A stretch of DNA of 64,000 nt from Nitrospinota bacterium (GTDB lineage Bacteria; Nitrospinota_A; UBA7883; JACRGQ01). The first letter of the stretch is position 1; the number at the start of each line of letters is the position of its first letter. The stretch spans positions 1 to 64,000 of the forward strand of contig JACRGQ010000021.1 of NCBI GenBank assembly GCA_016217735.1. Direction: 5' to 3'. The position numbers and the translations under genes are program-made. This document shows positions 1-8,291 of this stretch, in pieces. The notes below the pieces were generated by a model. It made no database searches. It worked only from the letters and a program-made list of their open reading frames with translations, and had not been told where the DNA came from.

Positions 1-1
1 C

Positions 2-583
2 AGCGAGCCGCTTTTGGACAAGCGGCTATTTGATTTCTTGCGATACGCACGGGAACAGCTTCCCGGCGCCACGCTGGAGGTCTACTCCAACGGCGATCTG
101 CTGGACTTTGAAAAATTCAAACGGCTGGTGGAGAGCGGCGCGGACTGCATAAAGGTATCGCAACACGACCGCACCCCCTCCCCCGCCTTTATCCAGATGA
201 CAGAGGCGGTGAAAGGCTCGCAATACGCCAAAAACCTCCTGATCTTCGAACGCGACGAGGAGCAGGAGCTTTCCAACCGGGGCGGCGCGGTTTATGTGAA
301 ACACCCCGGCAAGATCAATTACTGCAATTTCAAGCGGCTCACCATCGACGTGGAGGGGAACGTCATCCTCTGTTGCATGGATTACTATTCGAAACACCGG
401 TTCGGCAACGCCGCCGCCGAACGCCTCATCGACATCTGGAACAAAAAGGACTACCTCGATATCCGCCGCCGCTCCTGGTCCGGCCTCTGGCCGTATGAAA
501 TATGCCGGATATGCAGCGGCGATGCCCCCTCCCCCGCATCCCCCGCGGACGTCATGATGCCAAACCGCGAAAATGGAAAGTAG
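2..583 (+). CDS. Radical SAM/SPASM protein, 5'-truncated by window edge
   Basis: Only the C-terminal part is present: an open frame runs from base 2 (S-E-P-L-L-D-K-R-L) without a convincing start, and the aligned SEPL corresponds to GEPL in the next gene, so the N-terminal CX3CX2C half lies outside the window. Visible are the end of a radical-SAM TIM barrel (YSNGDLL, SGADCIKVS), the motif SNRGG, and a SPASM-like cysteine block (NYC, ILCCMDYYS, FGNA, ICRIC) that in this family binds auxiliary Fe-S clusters. It is clearly a paralogue of the following gene and lies 13 bp upstream of it, so the two look co-transcribed. Members of this group modify peptides or sugars; substrate unknown. The TTG at 14 is probably internal. 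Confidence 0.8.
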   Translation, partial: SEPLLDKRLFDFLRYAREQLPGATLEVYSNGDLLDFEKFKRLVESGADCIKVSQHDRTPSPAFIQMTEAVKGSQYAKNLLIFERDEEQELSNRGGAVYVKHPGKINYCNFKRLTIDVEGNVILCCMDYYSKHRFGNAAAERLIDIWNKKDYLDIRRRSWSGLWPYEICRICSGDAPSPASPADVMMPNRENGK

Positions 584-596
584 GGAAAGGCCGGCC

Positions 597-1382
597 ATGT
601 CACTGAAACATTCAAAATTCGCGGCATGGGTGCGGTATGCCGGCGCGCTGATCGGGCCGGTGCGCCCCCCCAAAACGGTGGAGATAGAAACCACCTCGTA
701 CTGCAACCGCAAATGCGTCTACTGCCCCAACTACACGGTCGGCCGCCCCGAAGCGCCGATGGACGAAACGCTGTTTTATAAAATTATCGATTCGCTCTCC
801 CGTTGGGGTTTTGCCGGACGCCTCTCGCCGCATTTCTACGGCGAGCCGCTGACCGACGAGCGGCTGACCGGCTTTATGGCCTACGCGCGAAAAAAACTGC
901 CGAACGCCACAATCGCCATTTACACCAACGGCGATTTCCTCTCAGTGGAAAAATACCTCGCGCTCATGGAGGCCGGGGTGGATTCCTTCCGGATATCGCT
1001 CCATTCCCCGGCGATGCCAAAACTGCTTGCCGATACCTTGGCGTACATCAAGGCGGAAAGGCCGGAACTGTACAAAGTGGAGATCGTCGATTTCCACGGA
1101 ATGTATTACCGCAAAGAAGGGGATATGCTCAACAACCGGGGGGGGCTGGTGGACATCAAACACACGCGCCACCCCTACTGCTTTCTGGTGAACCACCTCA
1201 CCATCGACTACAAAGGGAACGCCGTTCTCTGCTGCAACGATTTCTCCTCATCGGTCACCTTCGGCAACGCGGGGGAAAAAGAGCTGCGCGACATCTGGCT
1301 TGATCCGGCCTACGTCAAGGCCCGCCGCCTGATAAGCAGCGGCATATGGGCGTTCGACATCTGCAAAAACTGCAATCTGTAA
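597..1382 (+). CDS. Radical SAM/SPASM domain protein
   Basis: About 261 residues. The N-terminal part carries CNRKCVYC (CX3CX2C), the ligand set for the SAM-binding 4Fe-4S cluster, followed by the GEPL motif. The C-terminal part has a SPASM-like set (HPYC, AVLCCNDF, FGNAG, ICKNC). The start at 597 (MSLKHSK) is chosen over the ATG at 573 because AGGGAAAGG lies about 6 bp before it and it avoids overlap with the upstream gene. It is a tandem paralogue of the truncated gene before it, sharing (S/N)NRGG and the Cys spacing. With the convergent methyltransferase and the nearby glycosyltransferase, it probably belongs to a glycan or metabolite modification locus; the reaction is not predictable. 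Confidence 0.85.
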   Translation: MSLKHSKFAAWVRYAGALIGPVRPPKTVEIETTSYCNRKCVYCPNYTVGRPEAPMDETLFYKIIDSLSRWGFAGRLSPHFYGEPLTDERLTGFMAYARKKLPNATIAIYTNGDFLSVEKYLALMEAGVDSFRISLHSPAMPKLLADTLAYIKAERPELYKVEIVDFHGMYYRKEGDMLNNRGGLVDIKHTRHPYCFLVNHLTIDYKGNAVLCCNDFSSSVTFGNAGEKELRDIWLDPAYVKARRLISSGIWAFDICKNCNL

Positions 1383-1386
1383 GCCC

Positions 1387-2229
1387 TTACGCGCGGCGGG
1401 AAGCCCCTTTCGGCTTTTGGGCGATAACATACAGGCCCCGGCCGATTAAAAGCCGGTCTTTGAGGTAGCCAAGGAAATACCTGATTGTTGCCATCATGCC
1501 GCGCGGCTCTTCGCCAAAACGGTGGTCGCCGGAAACCTCCCGGACCGCGCACCCGGAATATTTTTCAACCGCCGCCTTGAGCGCGCGCGCCGTGAATTGC
1601 GAAATATGCTCTTCGGGCACCAGCGTCGTCCAGTCCTTTCCATCCCTTTTGGCGGAGTGACTGGAAAAATTGGGAACGCTTATGTAAAGGATTCCCCCCT
1701 CCTTCAACCAGCGGGCCATTTTGCGCAAATAACCGAACGGGTCGTCCAGATGCTCCAGCACATGGGTCATTACGATGACGTCAAAGAAACCCCCGGGAAA
1801 GTCGACATCGACGATATCCTTTACCTCGATGTTTTTTACCCCCCGTGCGCGCGCCTTCGCCACGGCATCTTCGGAAAGCTCGACGCCATAGGCCTCCCAC
1901 CCCATTGTTTCCGCCTCCTCCAGCATATATCCCAGCGAACAGCCCACATCCAGCAGGCGGGCCCGCCGTGGCGCAAACCGGGCGCAAAGCCCCAAAACCC
2001 CCCGCTTTTTCAGGCGCTGCTCCGCTTCGTCGCCATATTGGGCGGCATAGGACTCATCATGATATTTGTGGATCGTCGCCGAGGCCGGCTCGCCCCGCTT
2101 CACATAGGTGCAGGATGGACAGCGGTAAAAATGGAATCCGGCGCTCTCGAACAGAAACCCCATCCCTCCCGCTCCGCACAAGGGGCAGATTACGGGCTTG
2201 CCCGAACCATCCAAAAGCGCTGCATTCAT
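1387..2229 (-). CDS. Zinc-ribbon class I SAM-dependent methyltransferase
   Basis: 280 aa. An N-terminal zinc ribbon (CPLCGAGG ... CPSC) is followed by a Rossmann methyltransferase domain with motif I LLDVGCSLGYML (around residues 90-101), an acidic motif II (YGVELS), and THVLEHLDDPFGYL, typical of the Methyltransf_11/23 families that act on nucleotide sugars or surface glycans. The stop lies 4 bp from the end of the convergent radical-SAM gene; upstream it is divergent from the CgeB-like glycosyltransferase, so the approximately 86 bp between them must hold both promoters. The substrate is unknown; glycan O-methylation is a reasonable inference from context. Confidence 0.82.
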   Translation of the reverse strand: MNAALLDGSGKPVICPLCGAGGMGFLFESAGFHFYRCPSCTYVKRGEPASATIHKYHDESYAAQYGDEAEQRLKKRGVLGLCARFAPRRARLLDVGCSLGYMLEEAETMGWEAYGVELSEDAVAKARARGVKNIEVKDIVDVDFPGGFFDVIVMTHVLEHLDDPFGYLRKMARWLKEGGILYISVPNFSSHSAKRDGKDWTTLVPEEHISQFTARALKAAVEKYSGCAVREVSGDHRFGEEPRGMMATIRYFLGYLKDRLLIGRGLYVIAQKPKGASRRA

Positions 2230-2315
2230 CGCGATATTTTACCTCCGCATCATTGTATCCGCGTCATTGAATTTTGATCCAACCAAACGAAAAAATCATT
2301 TATGATAAATCGATT

Positions 2316-3434
2316 ATGCATATATTGTTTGCCGCCAGTTTCCGCAAGGGCAATTTCGCCGATTTCATATATCACGAGATCAAGCGGATGGGCCACGAAA
2401 TAACGTGGCTTACGCCGGTCGATTGCCCCTACGCGGATTCGATAAAAACCCGGCCTGATGTCGATGTCGCCGCGGCGGCGCGGGATATGCCGCAAAAACC
2501 GGATATTTTCCTTTTTACCGACACCTCGGAGGGGATAGCGTTCCTCCCGCGCGGCGTGGCGGAGTGCGATATCCCGACCGCCTTCTGGGCGCTGGACAAC
2601 CACCTGAACCTGCGGTGGCACAAGGAATACTGCGCCCTGTTCGATTACGCCTTTTTCACGCAATATGACCGGATGGTGCAGACGCGGCGGTTTTACGGCT
2701 ACCCCCACCTGCGCTGGCTGGCCTACTGCTGCGACCCCCAAGCTCACGCCGGTATTGGCGTTGAACGGGACATTGATGTGGGGCACGTCGGCGGCGTCAA
2801 CTCCGACCGGATAAAATTCTTCGCCGCGCTGGAGCGGCAAGGCGTGACCGTCACCACAACGAATATCCCATACTTTGGAAGAGTGGGGCCTTTCTACAGC
2901 CGCTGCAAGATCGTGCTGAACGTCAGCGCCCGGTACGATCTGAACATGCGCAGTTTCGAGGCGCCGGCCGCCGGTGCGCTGGTTATCGGTCAAAAAAGTC
3001 TGGATAGCGGCTTTTACCGCATCTTCACTCCCGGCGTAAACTGCGATGTGCATTGGTTTGACGACGCGGCCGCGGTGGTTAAAAAATATCTGGCGGACGA
3101 CGAATTGCGCCGCCGCATGGCGGAGGCGGGAAAAACGCTGGTGCTGGGCGGGCACACCTACCGCCACCGGCTGGACGATCTGTTAACGGTCTGCGCGGGG
3201 GGCATCACCGAACGCCGCACCGCGTTGCGCGGCACATGGCAAGCGCACCTCAAAATGGCCCTAACGCTTTGGAACCGGCAGTTCAACCAAAAGCAGGAGG
3301 CCTTCCTGGAGTTGAAAAAGGCCTGCGCCCGAAATTCCGCGGGAACTGCGGCCTACCTCGCGCGTTACGGGTTGCTCCGCGCCGGCGAAAAGCTGGAAAA
3401 GCTCCGTGTGCAAATGGGCAAGGCTCCCGTCTAA
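2316..3434 (+). CDS. CgeB-like glycosyltransferase
   Basis: 372 aa from the ATG at 2316 (MHILFAASFRKG); an upstream TTG at 2274 in the same frame is less likely. The protein has the GT-B layout of the CgeB / Glyco_trans_1-like family: an N-terminal Rossmann half, a middle DVGHVGGVNSDRIKFFAAL strand-loop, and a C-terminal donor-site region with NVSARYDLNMRSFEAPAAGALVI (the R-x-FE-A-x-xG signature of this family), then a D-D-A-A...RRRMAEAG helix. CgeB relatives glycosylate spore coat, flagellin or maturation targets. The extra C-terminal approximately 70 residues are helical and basic. Substrate unknown. Confidence 0.75.
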   Translation: MHILFAASFRKGNFADFIYHEIKRMGHEITWLTPVDCPYADSIKTRPDVDVAAAARDMPQKPDIFLFTDTSEGIAFLPRGVAECDIPTAFWALDNHLNLRWHKEYCALFDYAFFTQYDRMVQTRRFYGYPHLRWLAYCCDPQAHAGIGVERDIDVGHVGGVNSDRIKFFAALERQGVTVTTTNIPYFGRVGPFYSRCKIVLNVSARYDLNMRSFEAPAAGALVIGQKSLDSGFYRIFTPGVNCDVHWFDDAAAVVKKYLADDELRRRMAEAGKTLVLGGHTYRHRLDDLLTVCAGGITERRTALRGTWQAHLKMALTLWNRQFNQKQEAFLELKKACARNSAGTAAYLARYGLLRAGEKLEKLRVQMGKAPV

Positions 3435-3440
3435 ACCGTA

Positions 3441-4715
3441 TCAGGCGGGCGGCGGCGTTTGCCCCATCCCCGCCAGCGGCAACACCAGCCCGGCGTCCGG
3501 AAAAACCGCCGCATCGGCCGTTTCCCCCGCGGCGGCGCGGCAGAAGGCGATCCCCTCTTCAAGCGTCCGCACCGGCGTCACCCCCATCCGCCGCGCCTGA
3601 TCCGGCGGAAGCGCCGAGAGCAGCGCCACGCGGCACCGCATGGCCTTTTCCCGCGTGGCCATCGCCGTCTGGCCGTTGATGACGAATGTTTGCCGCAGCG
3701 CGCGATCCATGGCGGCAACGTCAGGATGATCGAACCACCCTGGAAAATCCGGGTTGCCCATCCCCGCCGCGCATTCCGACACCAGCAAAACCGCCCCGCC
3801 GTCTTTTGCCGCGAGGCAGGCGTTATCCAGCCCCTTATGGCTTTGGATGAAATTGATGTCGGACGGAAATCCACCGCACGAGGCGATAACCGCATCGGCC
3901 GGTTTCTTCAGTAACACCCCCTGATACTCCGCCACGAACCGGCACGCGGCCGCGTGGGACAGCTCCAAATCCCCCGCGTTAAGGAAAATTATTTCTCCCG
4001 CCGGGTTCAGCACGGTGTTGACGCAAAAATCGACCCCCACCGCTTTCGCCGCCGCCAGCGCCGCTTCATGCATCGGGTTGCCCGCAAGGATGCCGGGGCC
4101 GATGCGCGGATGCCGCCCCGGCGCATCCGGGTTAAGCGACAGGCGGTGGAGCCGGAGGCAGTCGGCGTAAGATGCGACGCCGGGAACCACCGCTTTCCTG
4201 CCGCCACCGAAGCCGGCGAGATAATGCGCCTTTACCGACCCCATGACGATAATGCCGTCCGCCGCCGCCACAAAAGGATTCAGCGCCGCGCCGCCGCGCA
4301 CAACGCACCCGCCCCGCGCGTTGTGTTCAATACAGCGGTAGCGGCCGAAAACATCCGCCCCCACGATTGAAATCTTCTGTTCATCCGTCTGCGGCGGGTG
4401 GATGCCGGAGGCGAAGACGGCCGTCACCCGCTCCGGTCCGCAACCAAGCCGCTCCAACCGCGCCAGCAACGCGGGAAGCAGCAGATGCGCCCCCGCCTTG
4501 CGGGTGATGTCGGGCACTATGACGGCAACCTTTTCTTTTCCCCTAAAAAGTTCGTCAAACGGCGTTGCGCCCACCGGCGCGTCGAGAAATGCCTCCAGCG
4601 CGGCGGCGGGGTTTTGAAGGGCGGGACGGGGCGGCAACGTGTGCGTGGTGACGCGCCACCTCTCCGGCAACGGCGCCGCCACCTCCCCTTTGCCGTACTT
4701 CAGGCGGATATGCAT
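3441..4715 (-). CDS. larA: LarA-like nickel-pincer-dependent racemase/epimerase
   Basis: 424 aa, full length for the DUF2088/LarA family. The catalytic residues line up with characterised lactate racemase: His106 in SGIHPP, His164 in KAHYLAGF, Lys174 in GGRK (the lysine that carries the pincer cofactor) and His190, and the spacing 164/174/190 equals the family's 174/184/200. PDITR and VVPGVASY are also family motifs. The enzyme would need LarB/C/E to build the Ni-pincer nucleotide; none is in this window. It starts 12 bp after an ABC ATPase of the oligopeptide/nickel class, so the two are probably co-transcribed. LarA homologues use many 2-hydroxyacids, so lactate is not assured. Confidence 0.85.
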   Translation of the reverse strand: MHIRLKYGKGEVAAPLPERWRVTTHTLPPRPALQNPAAALEAFLDAPVGATPFDELFRGKEKVAVIVPDITRKAGAHLLLPALLARLERLGCGPERVTAVFASGIHPPQTDEQKISIVGADVFGRYRCIEHNARGGCVVRGGAALNPFVAAADGIIVMGSVKAHYLAGFGGGRKAVVPGVASYADCLRLHRLSLNPDAPGRHPRIGPGILAGNPMHEAALAAAKAVGVDFCVNTVLNPAGEIIFLNAGDLELSHAAACRFVAEYQGVLLKKPADAVIASCGGFPSDINFIQSHKGLDNACLAAKDGGAVLLVSECAAGMGNPDFPGWFDHPDVAAMDRALRQTFVINGQTAMATREKAMRCRVALLSALPPDQARRMGVTPVRTLEEGIAFCRAAAGETADAAVFPDAGLVLPLAGMGQTPPPA

Positions 4716-4727
4716 GGGAACGCGCGG

Positions 4728-5741
4728 TTAGCGTTCCACCAACAGGCAGGCGACCTTGTGTCCGGCGGAGACTTCATCGAGCGACGGTTCAATCGCCGCG
4801 CAACGCGGCTCTTTCACCGGACAGCGGGTGTGGAAATAACAGCCGGACGGGGGATTTATCGGCGAGGGCAAATCTCCTTTAAGCATTATGGTTTTGCGCC
4901 GCCGGACGGGATCCGGCACCGGCAGCGCCGCCAGTAATGCCTGGGTATAGGGGTGCAGCGGACGGCGGAACAGTTCTTCCCGCGGGGCTTCTTCCACAAT
5001 CTTGCCGAGGTACATTACCGCCACCCTGTCGCTGATGTGGCGGATCACCGACAAGTCGTGCGAAATGAACAGGTAGGCGATGCCGTACCGCTCCTTGAGA
5101 TCCGCCAGCAGGTTGAGCACCTGCGCCTGCACCGAAACGTCGAGCGCCGATACCGGCTCGTCCCCCACGATGAACGACGGATTGAGCGCGACGGAACGGG
5201 CAATGCCGATCCGCTGCCGCTGGCCGCCCGAAAACTCGTGCGGATAGCGGCGGGCGTGCTCAGGCCGCAGCCCCACCTGCTCCATCAGTTGCGCCACGCG
5301 CTCCGCCAGTTCCTTCCCTTTCGCCAGCCCGTGTACATCCAGCGGCTCGGCAATGATATCCCCCGCCGTCATGCGGGGATTGAGCGATGAGTAGGGATCC
5401 TGGAATATGATCTGCATCTTGCGGCGGAAGCGGCGCATCCGTTCGCGCCCGAAGGCGAGGATGTTTTCCCCTTCGAAGCGCACCTCCCCTTCCGTCGGTT
5501 CGACGAGACGGAGGATGGAACGCCCCAGCGTGCTCTTGCCGCAGCCGCTTTCGCCGACGAGGCCAAGCGTTTCGCCCGGCGCGATTGCCAGCGACACGCC
5601 GTCCACCGCGCGTACATGGCCGGCGGCCTTGCCAAACAGCCCGGATTTCACCGGGAACAAGGTGCGCAGCCCCGCGACTTCCAGCAGTTTGCCGTTATTA
5701 TCCACAACCGGATTATAGCGGGTTTCCCCGCGGTTTTGCAT
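4728..5741 (-). CDS. Oligopeptide/dipeptide/nickel-type ABC transporter ATP-binding protein
   Basis: 337 aa. Walker A is GESGCGKST, the ABC signature is [14 protein letters not shown], Walker B is [12 protein letters not shown], and the C-terminal oligo_HPY region ([17 protein letters not shown] plus a Cys cluster [14 protein letters not shown]) identifies it as the OppF/DppF/NikE type. It powers import of peptides, or in some members Ni(II). No permease or binding protein is adjacent, which is odd. Its only operon partner is the nickel-dependent LarA-like gene downstream, so a role in nickel supply is possible but purely inferred from context. Confidence 0.85.
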   Translation of the reverse strand: MQNRGETRYNPVVDNNGKLLEVAGLRTLFPVKSGLFGKAAGHVRAVDGVSLAIAPGETLGLVGESGCGKSTLGRSILRLVEPTEGEVRFEGENILAFGRERMRRFRRKMQIIFQDPYSSLNPRMTAGDIIAEPLDVHGLAKGKELAERVAQLMEQVGLRPEHARRYPHEFSGGQRQRIGIARSVALNPSFIVGDEPVSALDVSVQAQVLNLLADLKERYGIAYLFISHDLSVIRHISDRVAVMYLGKIVEEAPREELFRRPLHPYTQALLAALPVPDPVRRRKTIMLKGDLPSPINPPSGCYFHTRCPVKEPRCAAIEPSLDEVSAGHKVACLLVER

Positions 5742-5767
5742 CCGGCGGAGCTAGGCGCAACACAAAC

Positions 5768-5816
5768 CCTTGTGGCCCCTTGGGCCAACGCGGACAGGAG
5801 TGTCCGCGCCACCAAG
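5768..5816. repeat. Two-hairpin element with GGAG loop (copy 1)
   Basis: In the 84-bp gap between amrB and the ABC ATPase. Hairpin 1 is GGCCC-CTT-GGGCC (5774-5786); hairpin 2 is CGCGGACA-GGAG-TGTCCGCG (5789-5808), a perfect 8-bp stem. The same arrangement with different stem sequences recurs at 29,348-29,578 (three tandem copies) and 34,482-34,518. Confidence 0.75.
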
Positions 5817-5825
5817 AAAAAAGAG

Positions 5826-7034
5826 TTACCGGGGAAAAGACATCGCGGCGAAACCGACCACCGCGTCAAAATCGCCTTCCACGCTCTGCCCATATTCGAT
5901 CAGTTCCCCCTTGCGCCCGTCCAGCAGGCCCAGAAGCGTATACAGCGCCGGGTAACCGCACACATGATTCCTCGGATTGACCTCTTTCATATATTCCACG
6001 AAGCCGCGCTTGTCGCCCGCCGCCACAAAAGCGAGCGCCGCGCGGTCTTCCCGCTCGATCTCCTTGAGTTGGCCATCCGACACCCCTTCCGCGTGGCCGA
6101 ACCGCTTGCCGACGTGGCTCATATCGATTCCGGCGATGACGCAGGCTTTGTCCCCCAACCGGTCGATCTGCTTTTTGAGCGCGGCGGTGAAACGATCCAC
6201 CCGCTGGCGGTTGTAAACCGGGTGCGCCAGTTCCTCTATCACTTCGGGAAAGGAGAAGAGAATGGGGACGATGCGGTGCCCGCCGGGGAGCACCTTTTGC
6301 AAAAAAAGCGCCTGGAATTCCACGGAGTGCTCGTGCTTGTGCGCATACATCTGCTGGTAGAGCGGTTCGCCGAAATCCTTTTCAAGCGCCGCGAGAAATT
6401 CGCGGTCAACCGGGCTGATGCCGAGCGGGGTTTCAAAATCCTTGTCGATGCAGGCGAAAAAATCCCCTTCCAGCGCGTGGCCGATGCCGAGGATGACGAA
6501 CGTTTCCGCCGGACCGTTTTTCAGGCGGGCAAAGGCCGCGCCGAAGACCGGCCCTCCGGCCCGCAGGTCGATGTGCGGAGCGACAATGGCGAACGGCGCG
6601 GGGCCGTTTCCTCCGCCGGCGGGAATGAAGCGGTCCAGCGCCGCATGCACGGCGGCCGGGTCGTCCGGATAGCCGCCGCCGGCCAATGCGGCGCGGCGTA
6701 CCGGCTCGGCGGCAAACGCGGCGAACACCTGCCGCTTTTGGAGCGCGAAATTTTCGTTGTCAAGGAGGCGGTTTGTATCCAGGTCCCGCACCAGGCCGCG
6801 CACGGCCTCCGGCTGCGCCGTGCCGCCATACTCCTCCTTGAACGCGGCGCAAATTTCATCAATGGTGCGGCTGCCATCCATATACGTTATCAGCATGAAA
6901 GCGGGCAGGCTCACCGAAAGCCCCTCGGGGGTGTAGTGGAACGGATCGCGGAGATTCACATAGCGCGCCCCCTCATGCTCAAAGGGAACCGGCTCGAAGA
7001 ACCGTACGCGCGGTTTTCGCTCTTCCGTGGTCAT
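5826..7034 (-). CDS. amrB: MEMO1/AmmeMemoRadiSam system protein B with PqqD-like N-terminus
   Basis: 402 aa. The C-terminal approximately 270 residues are a Memo domain: APHIDLRAGGPVFGAAF, GIGHALEGDFFA, a KHEHSVEFQALFLQ block and IAGIDMSHVGKRFG, which in Memo supply metal-binding His/Asp. The N-terminal approximately 110 residues (NLRDPFHYTPEGLSVSL, then helices DEICAAFKEEYGG) resemble a PqqD-type winged helix, a peptide-recognition module usually tied to radical-SAM chemistry. The usual partners amrA and amrS are not adjacent. The function of bacterial AMMECR1/Memo/radical-SAM systems is not settled. A good terminator follows the next gene upstream, so this gene probably has its own promoter near 7035-7110. 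Confidence 0.8.
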   Translation of the reverse strand: MTTEERKPRVRFFEPVPFEHEGARYVNLRDPFHYTPEGLSVSLPAFMLITYMDGSRTIDEICAAFKEEYGGTAQPEAVRGLVRDLDTNRLLDNENFALQKRQVFAAFAAEPVRRAALAGGGYPDDPAAVHAALDRFIPAGGGNGPAPFAIVAPHIDLRAGGPVFGAAFARLKNGPAETFVILGIGHALEGDFFACIDKDFETPLGISPVDREFLAALEKDFGEPLYQQMYAHKHEHSVEFQALFLQKVLPGGHRIVPILFSFPEVIEELAHPVYNRQRVDRFTAALKKQIDRLGDKACVIAGIDMSHVGKRFGHAEGVSDGQLKEIEREDRAALAFVAAGDKRGFVEYMKEVNPRNHVCGYPALYTLLGLLDGRKGELIEYGQSVEGDFDAVVGFAAMSFPR

Positions 7035-7113
7035 GACTTAATTGTACGCCAATCCGGAAACGGCACAACAGGATTAAGAGGCCGCGCGTCCTATTCCCTG
7101 CCGCCGGGAAAAC

Positions 7114-7148
7114 AAAAAAAGCGCCGCCCCGTTACCGGCGGCGGCGCT
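7114..7148 (-). terminator. Rho-independent terminator of the outer-membrane protein gene
   Basis: On the minus strand, a 9-bp stem AGCGCCGCC/GGCGGCGCT with a short loop is followed by a run of T residues, 15 bp after the stop at 7163. Confidence 0.85.
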
Positions 7149-7162
7149 TACAAAAAGACGGG

Positions 7163-8257
7163 TTAGAAACCGATGCTTAATTCCAGCGCGTGGCGGGCAT
7201 CTTCACGCTGCCCGGCATAGGCGCCCACTTCTTCCGTGTAGTACGCATAGTCGAGCTTGAGCAGCCAGAAGTCGAGTCCGGCGCCATAGCTCATGTAGCC
7301 CTGGTTCAAGCCAACGCGCAGGGCGAGGATTTTGGGAAACTTGATTTCGGCCCCCATGTGCAGGCGCTTTCCCTTATCCTTGTCGGTGCCCACGTTCCCG
7401 GCGGCGTCGTTATAGTCGGCCGCGAGGGTGGCCTTGGCGATCCAGATATCCCGGGTGACCGCGGCCCCCAGGTTGATCTGCTGCTTAATCGCGTTGGGTA
7501 TCACCGGCGAAGTGGCGGTCGCCTGGTAATCGCCGAAATTCATGTCGCCAATGTTTTGGATCACCAGCGCGACGCGCGGCTTCCAGTCCTTGTTTTCGAA
7601 CTGGTAGGTGACTCCCACGTCGGCGCCGAACTTGGAAGCGCTCTTCAGGTTATCGTTGAAGTTGTAGCTGGTGTTGCTGTTGGCGAAATCGACCGCGGTG
7701 TACTCCTTGTAGAAACGCTTGCGCTGGATGTACTTGAGGGTAACGCCCATGCGCAGTTGATCTTCCATAAAGGAGTGGCCCAGCGCCACAACGATGCCGA
7801 CATCGTTCTTAAGGTCGGCCTGCAGCACCGGAAACGAGGGTGAGTTGACCTCGGCGTCCAGCACGACCTTTCCCAACACCCCGATTTCGAAATTATGCCG
7901 GGTGTAGTTCGGGAACAGGTCCACCGCCAAATGCTGGTGTTTGCCGATGTATTTACGCATCATGTCCACGGCGGCGACGGTGTCGCCGGTTTTAAGATCG
8001 CTGGCGTCCTTTTGAAAATCAAGCGTGTTGGTGGAAACATCGATCTTTGGATTGATCAGTTCCACCCTGCCTTCTTCCACATACGTCAGGCCGGCCGGAT
8101 TGTAAAACGCCGCGTTTTCGTCGTCCGCCACGGCGGCAAAGGCGTTCCCCATGCCAAACGGCCGGACGCCGGAATAAAGCTTGTCCATCTCGGACGCGCC
8201 GGCGGGGACGGCCCCGATAGCCGTCACGGCGCAAAGAGCCAGCATCATTTTTTTCAT
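7163..8257 (-). CDS. Outer-membrane beta-barrel protein (PorV/FadL-like)
   Basis: 364 aa. An N-terminal signal peptide (MKKMMLALCAVTAIGAVPAGAS, cut after GAS) is followed by SGVRPFGMGNAFAAVADDENAAFYNPAGLTY, the N-terminal hatch motif shared by PorV, OmpP1/FadL and UPF0164-type barrels. The rest alternates short amphipathic strands and ends in ...LSIGF, with the terminal phenylalanine typical of Bam substrates. The SD GGGGAGAA sits before the ATG. The downstream-facing terminator is clear, and the lipoprotein gene lies 34 bp upstream in the same direction, so the two are probably co-transcribed. The transported ligand is unknown. Confidence 0.8.
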   Translation of the reverse strand: MKKMMLALCAVTAIGAVPAGASEMDKLYSGVRPFGMGNAFAAVADDENAAFYNPAGLTYVEEGRVELINPKIDVSTNTLDFQKDASDLKTGDTVAAVDMMRKYIGKHQHLAVDLFPNYTRHNFEIGVLGKVVLDAEVNSPSFPVLQADLKNDVGIVVALGHSFMEDQLRMGVTLKYIQRKRFYKEYTAVDFANSNTSYNFNDNLKSASKFGADVGVTYQFENKDWKPRVALVIQNIGDMNFGDYQATATSPVIPNAIKQQINLGAAVTRDIWIAKATLAADYNDAAGNVGTDKDKGKRLHMGAEIKFPKILALRVGLNQGYMSYGAGLDFWLLKLDYAYYTEEVGAYAGQREDARHALELSIGF

Positions 8258-8291
8258 TAAATCGTTCTCCCCTGATATCCAGCCATCAAAC

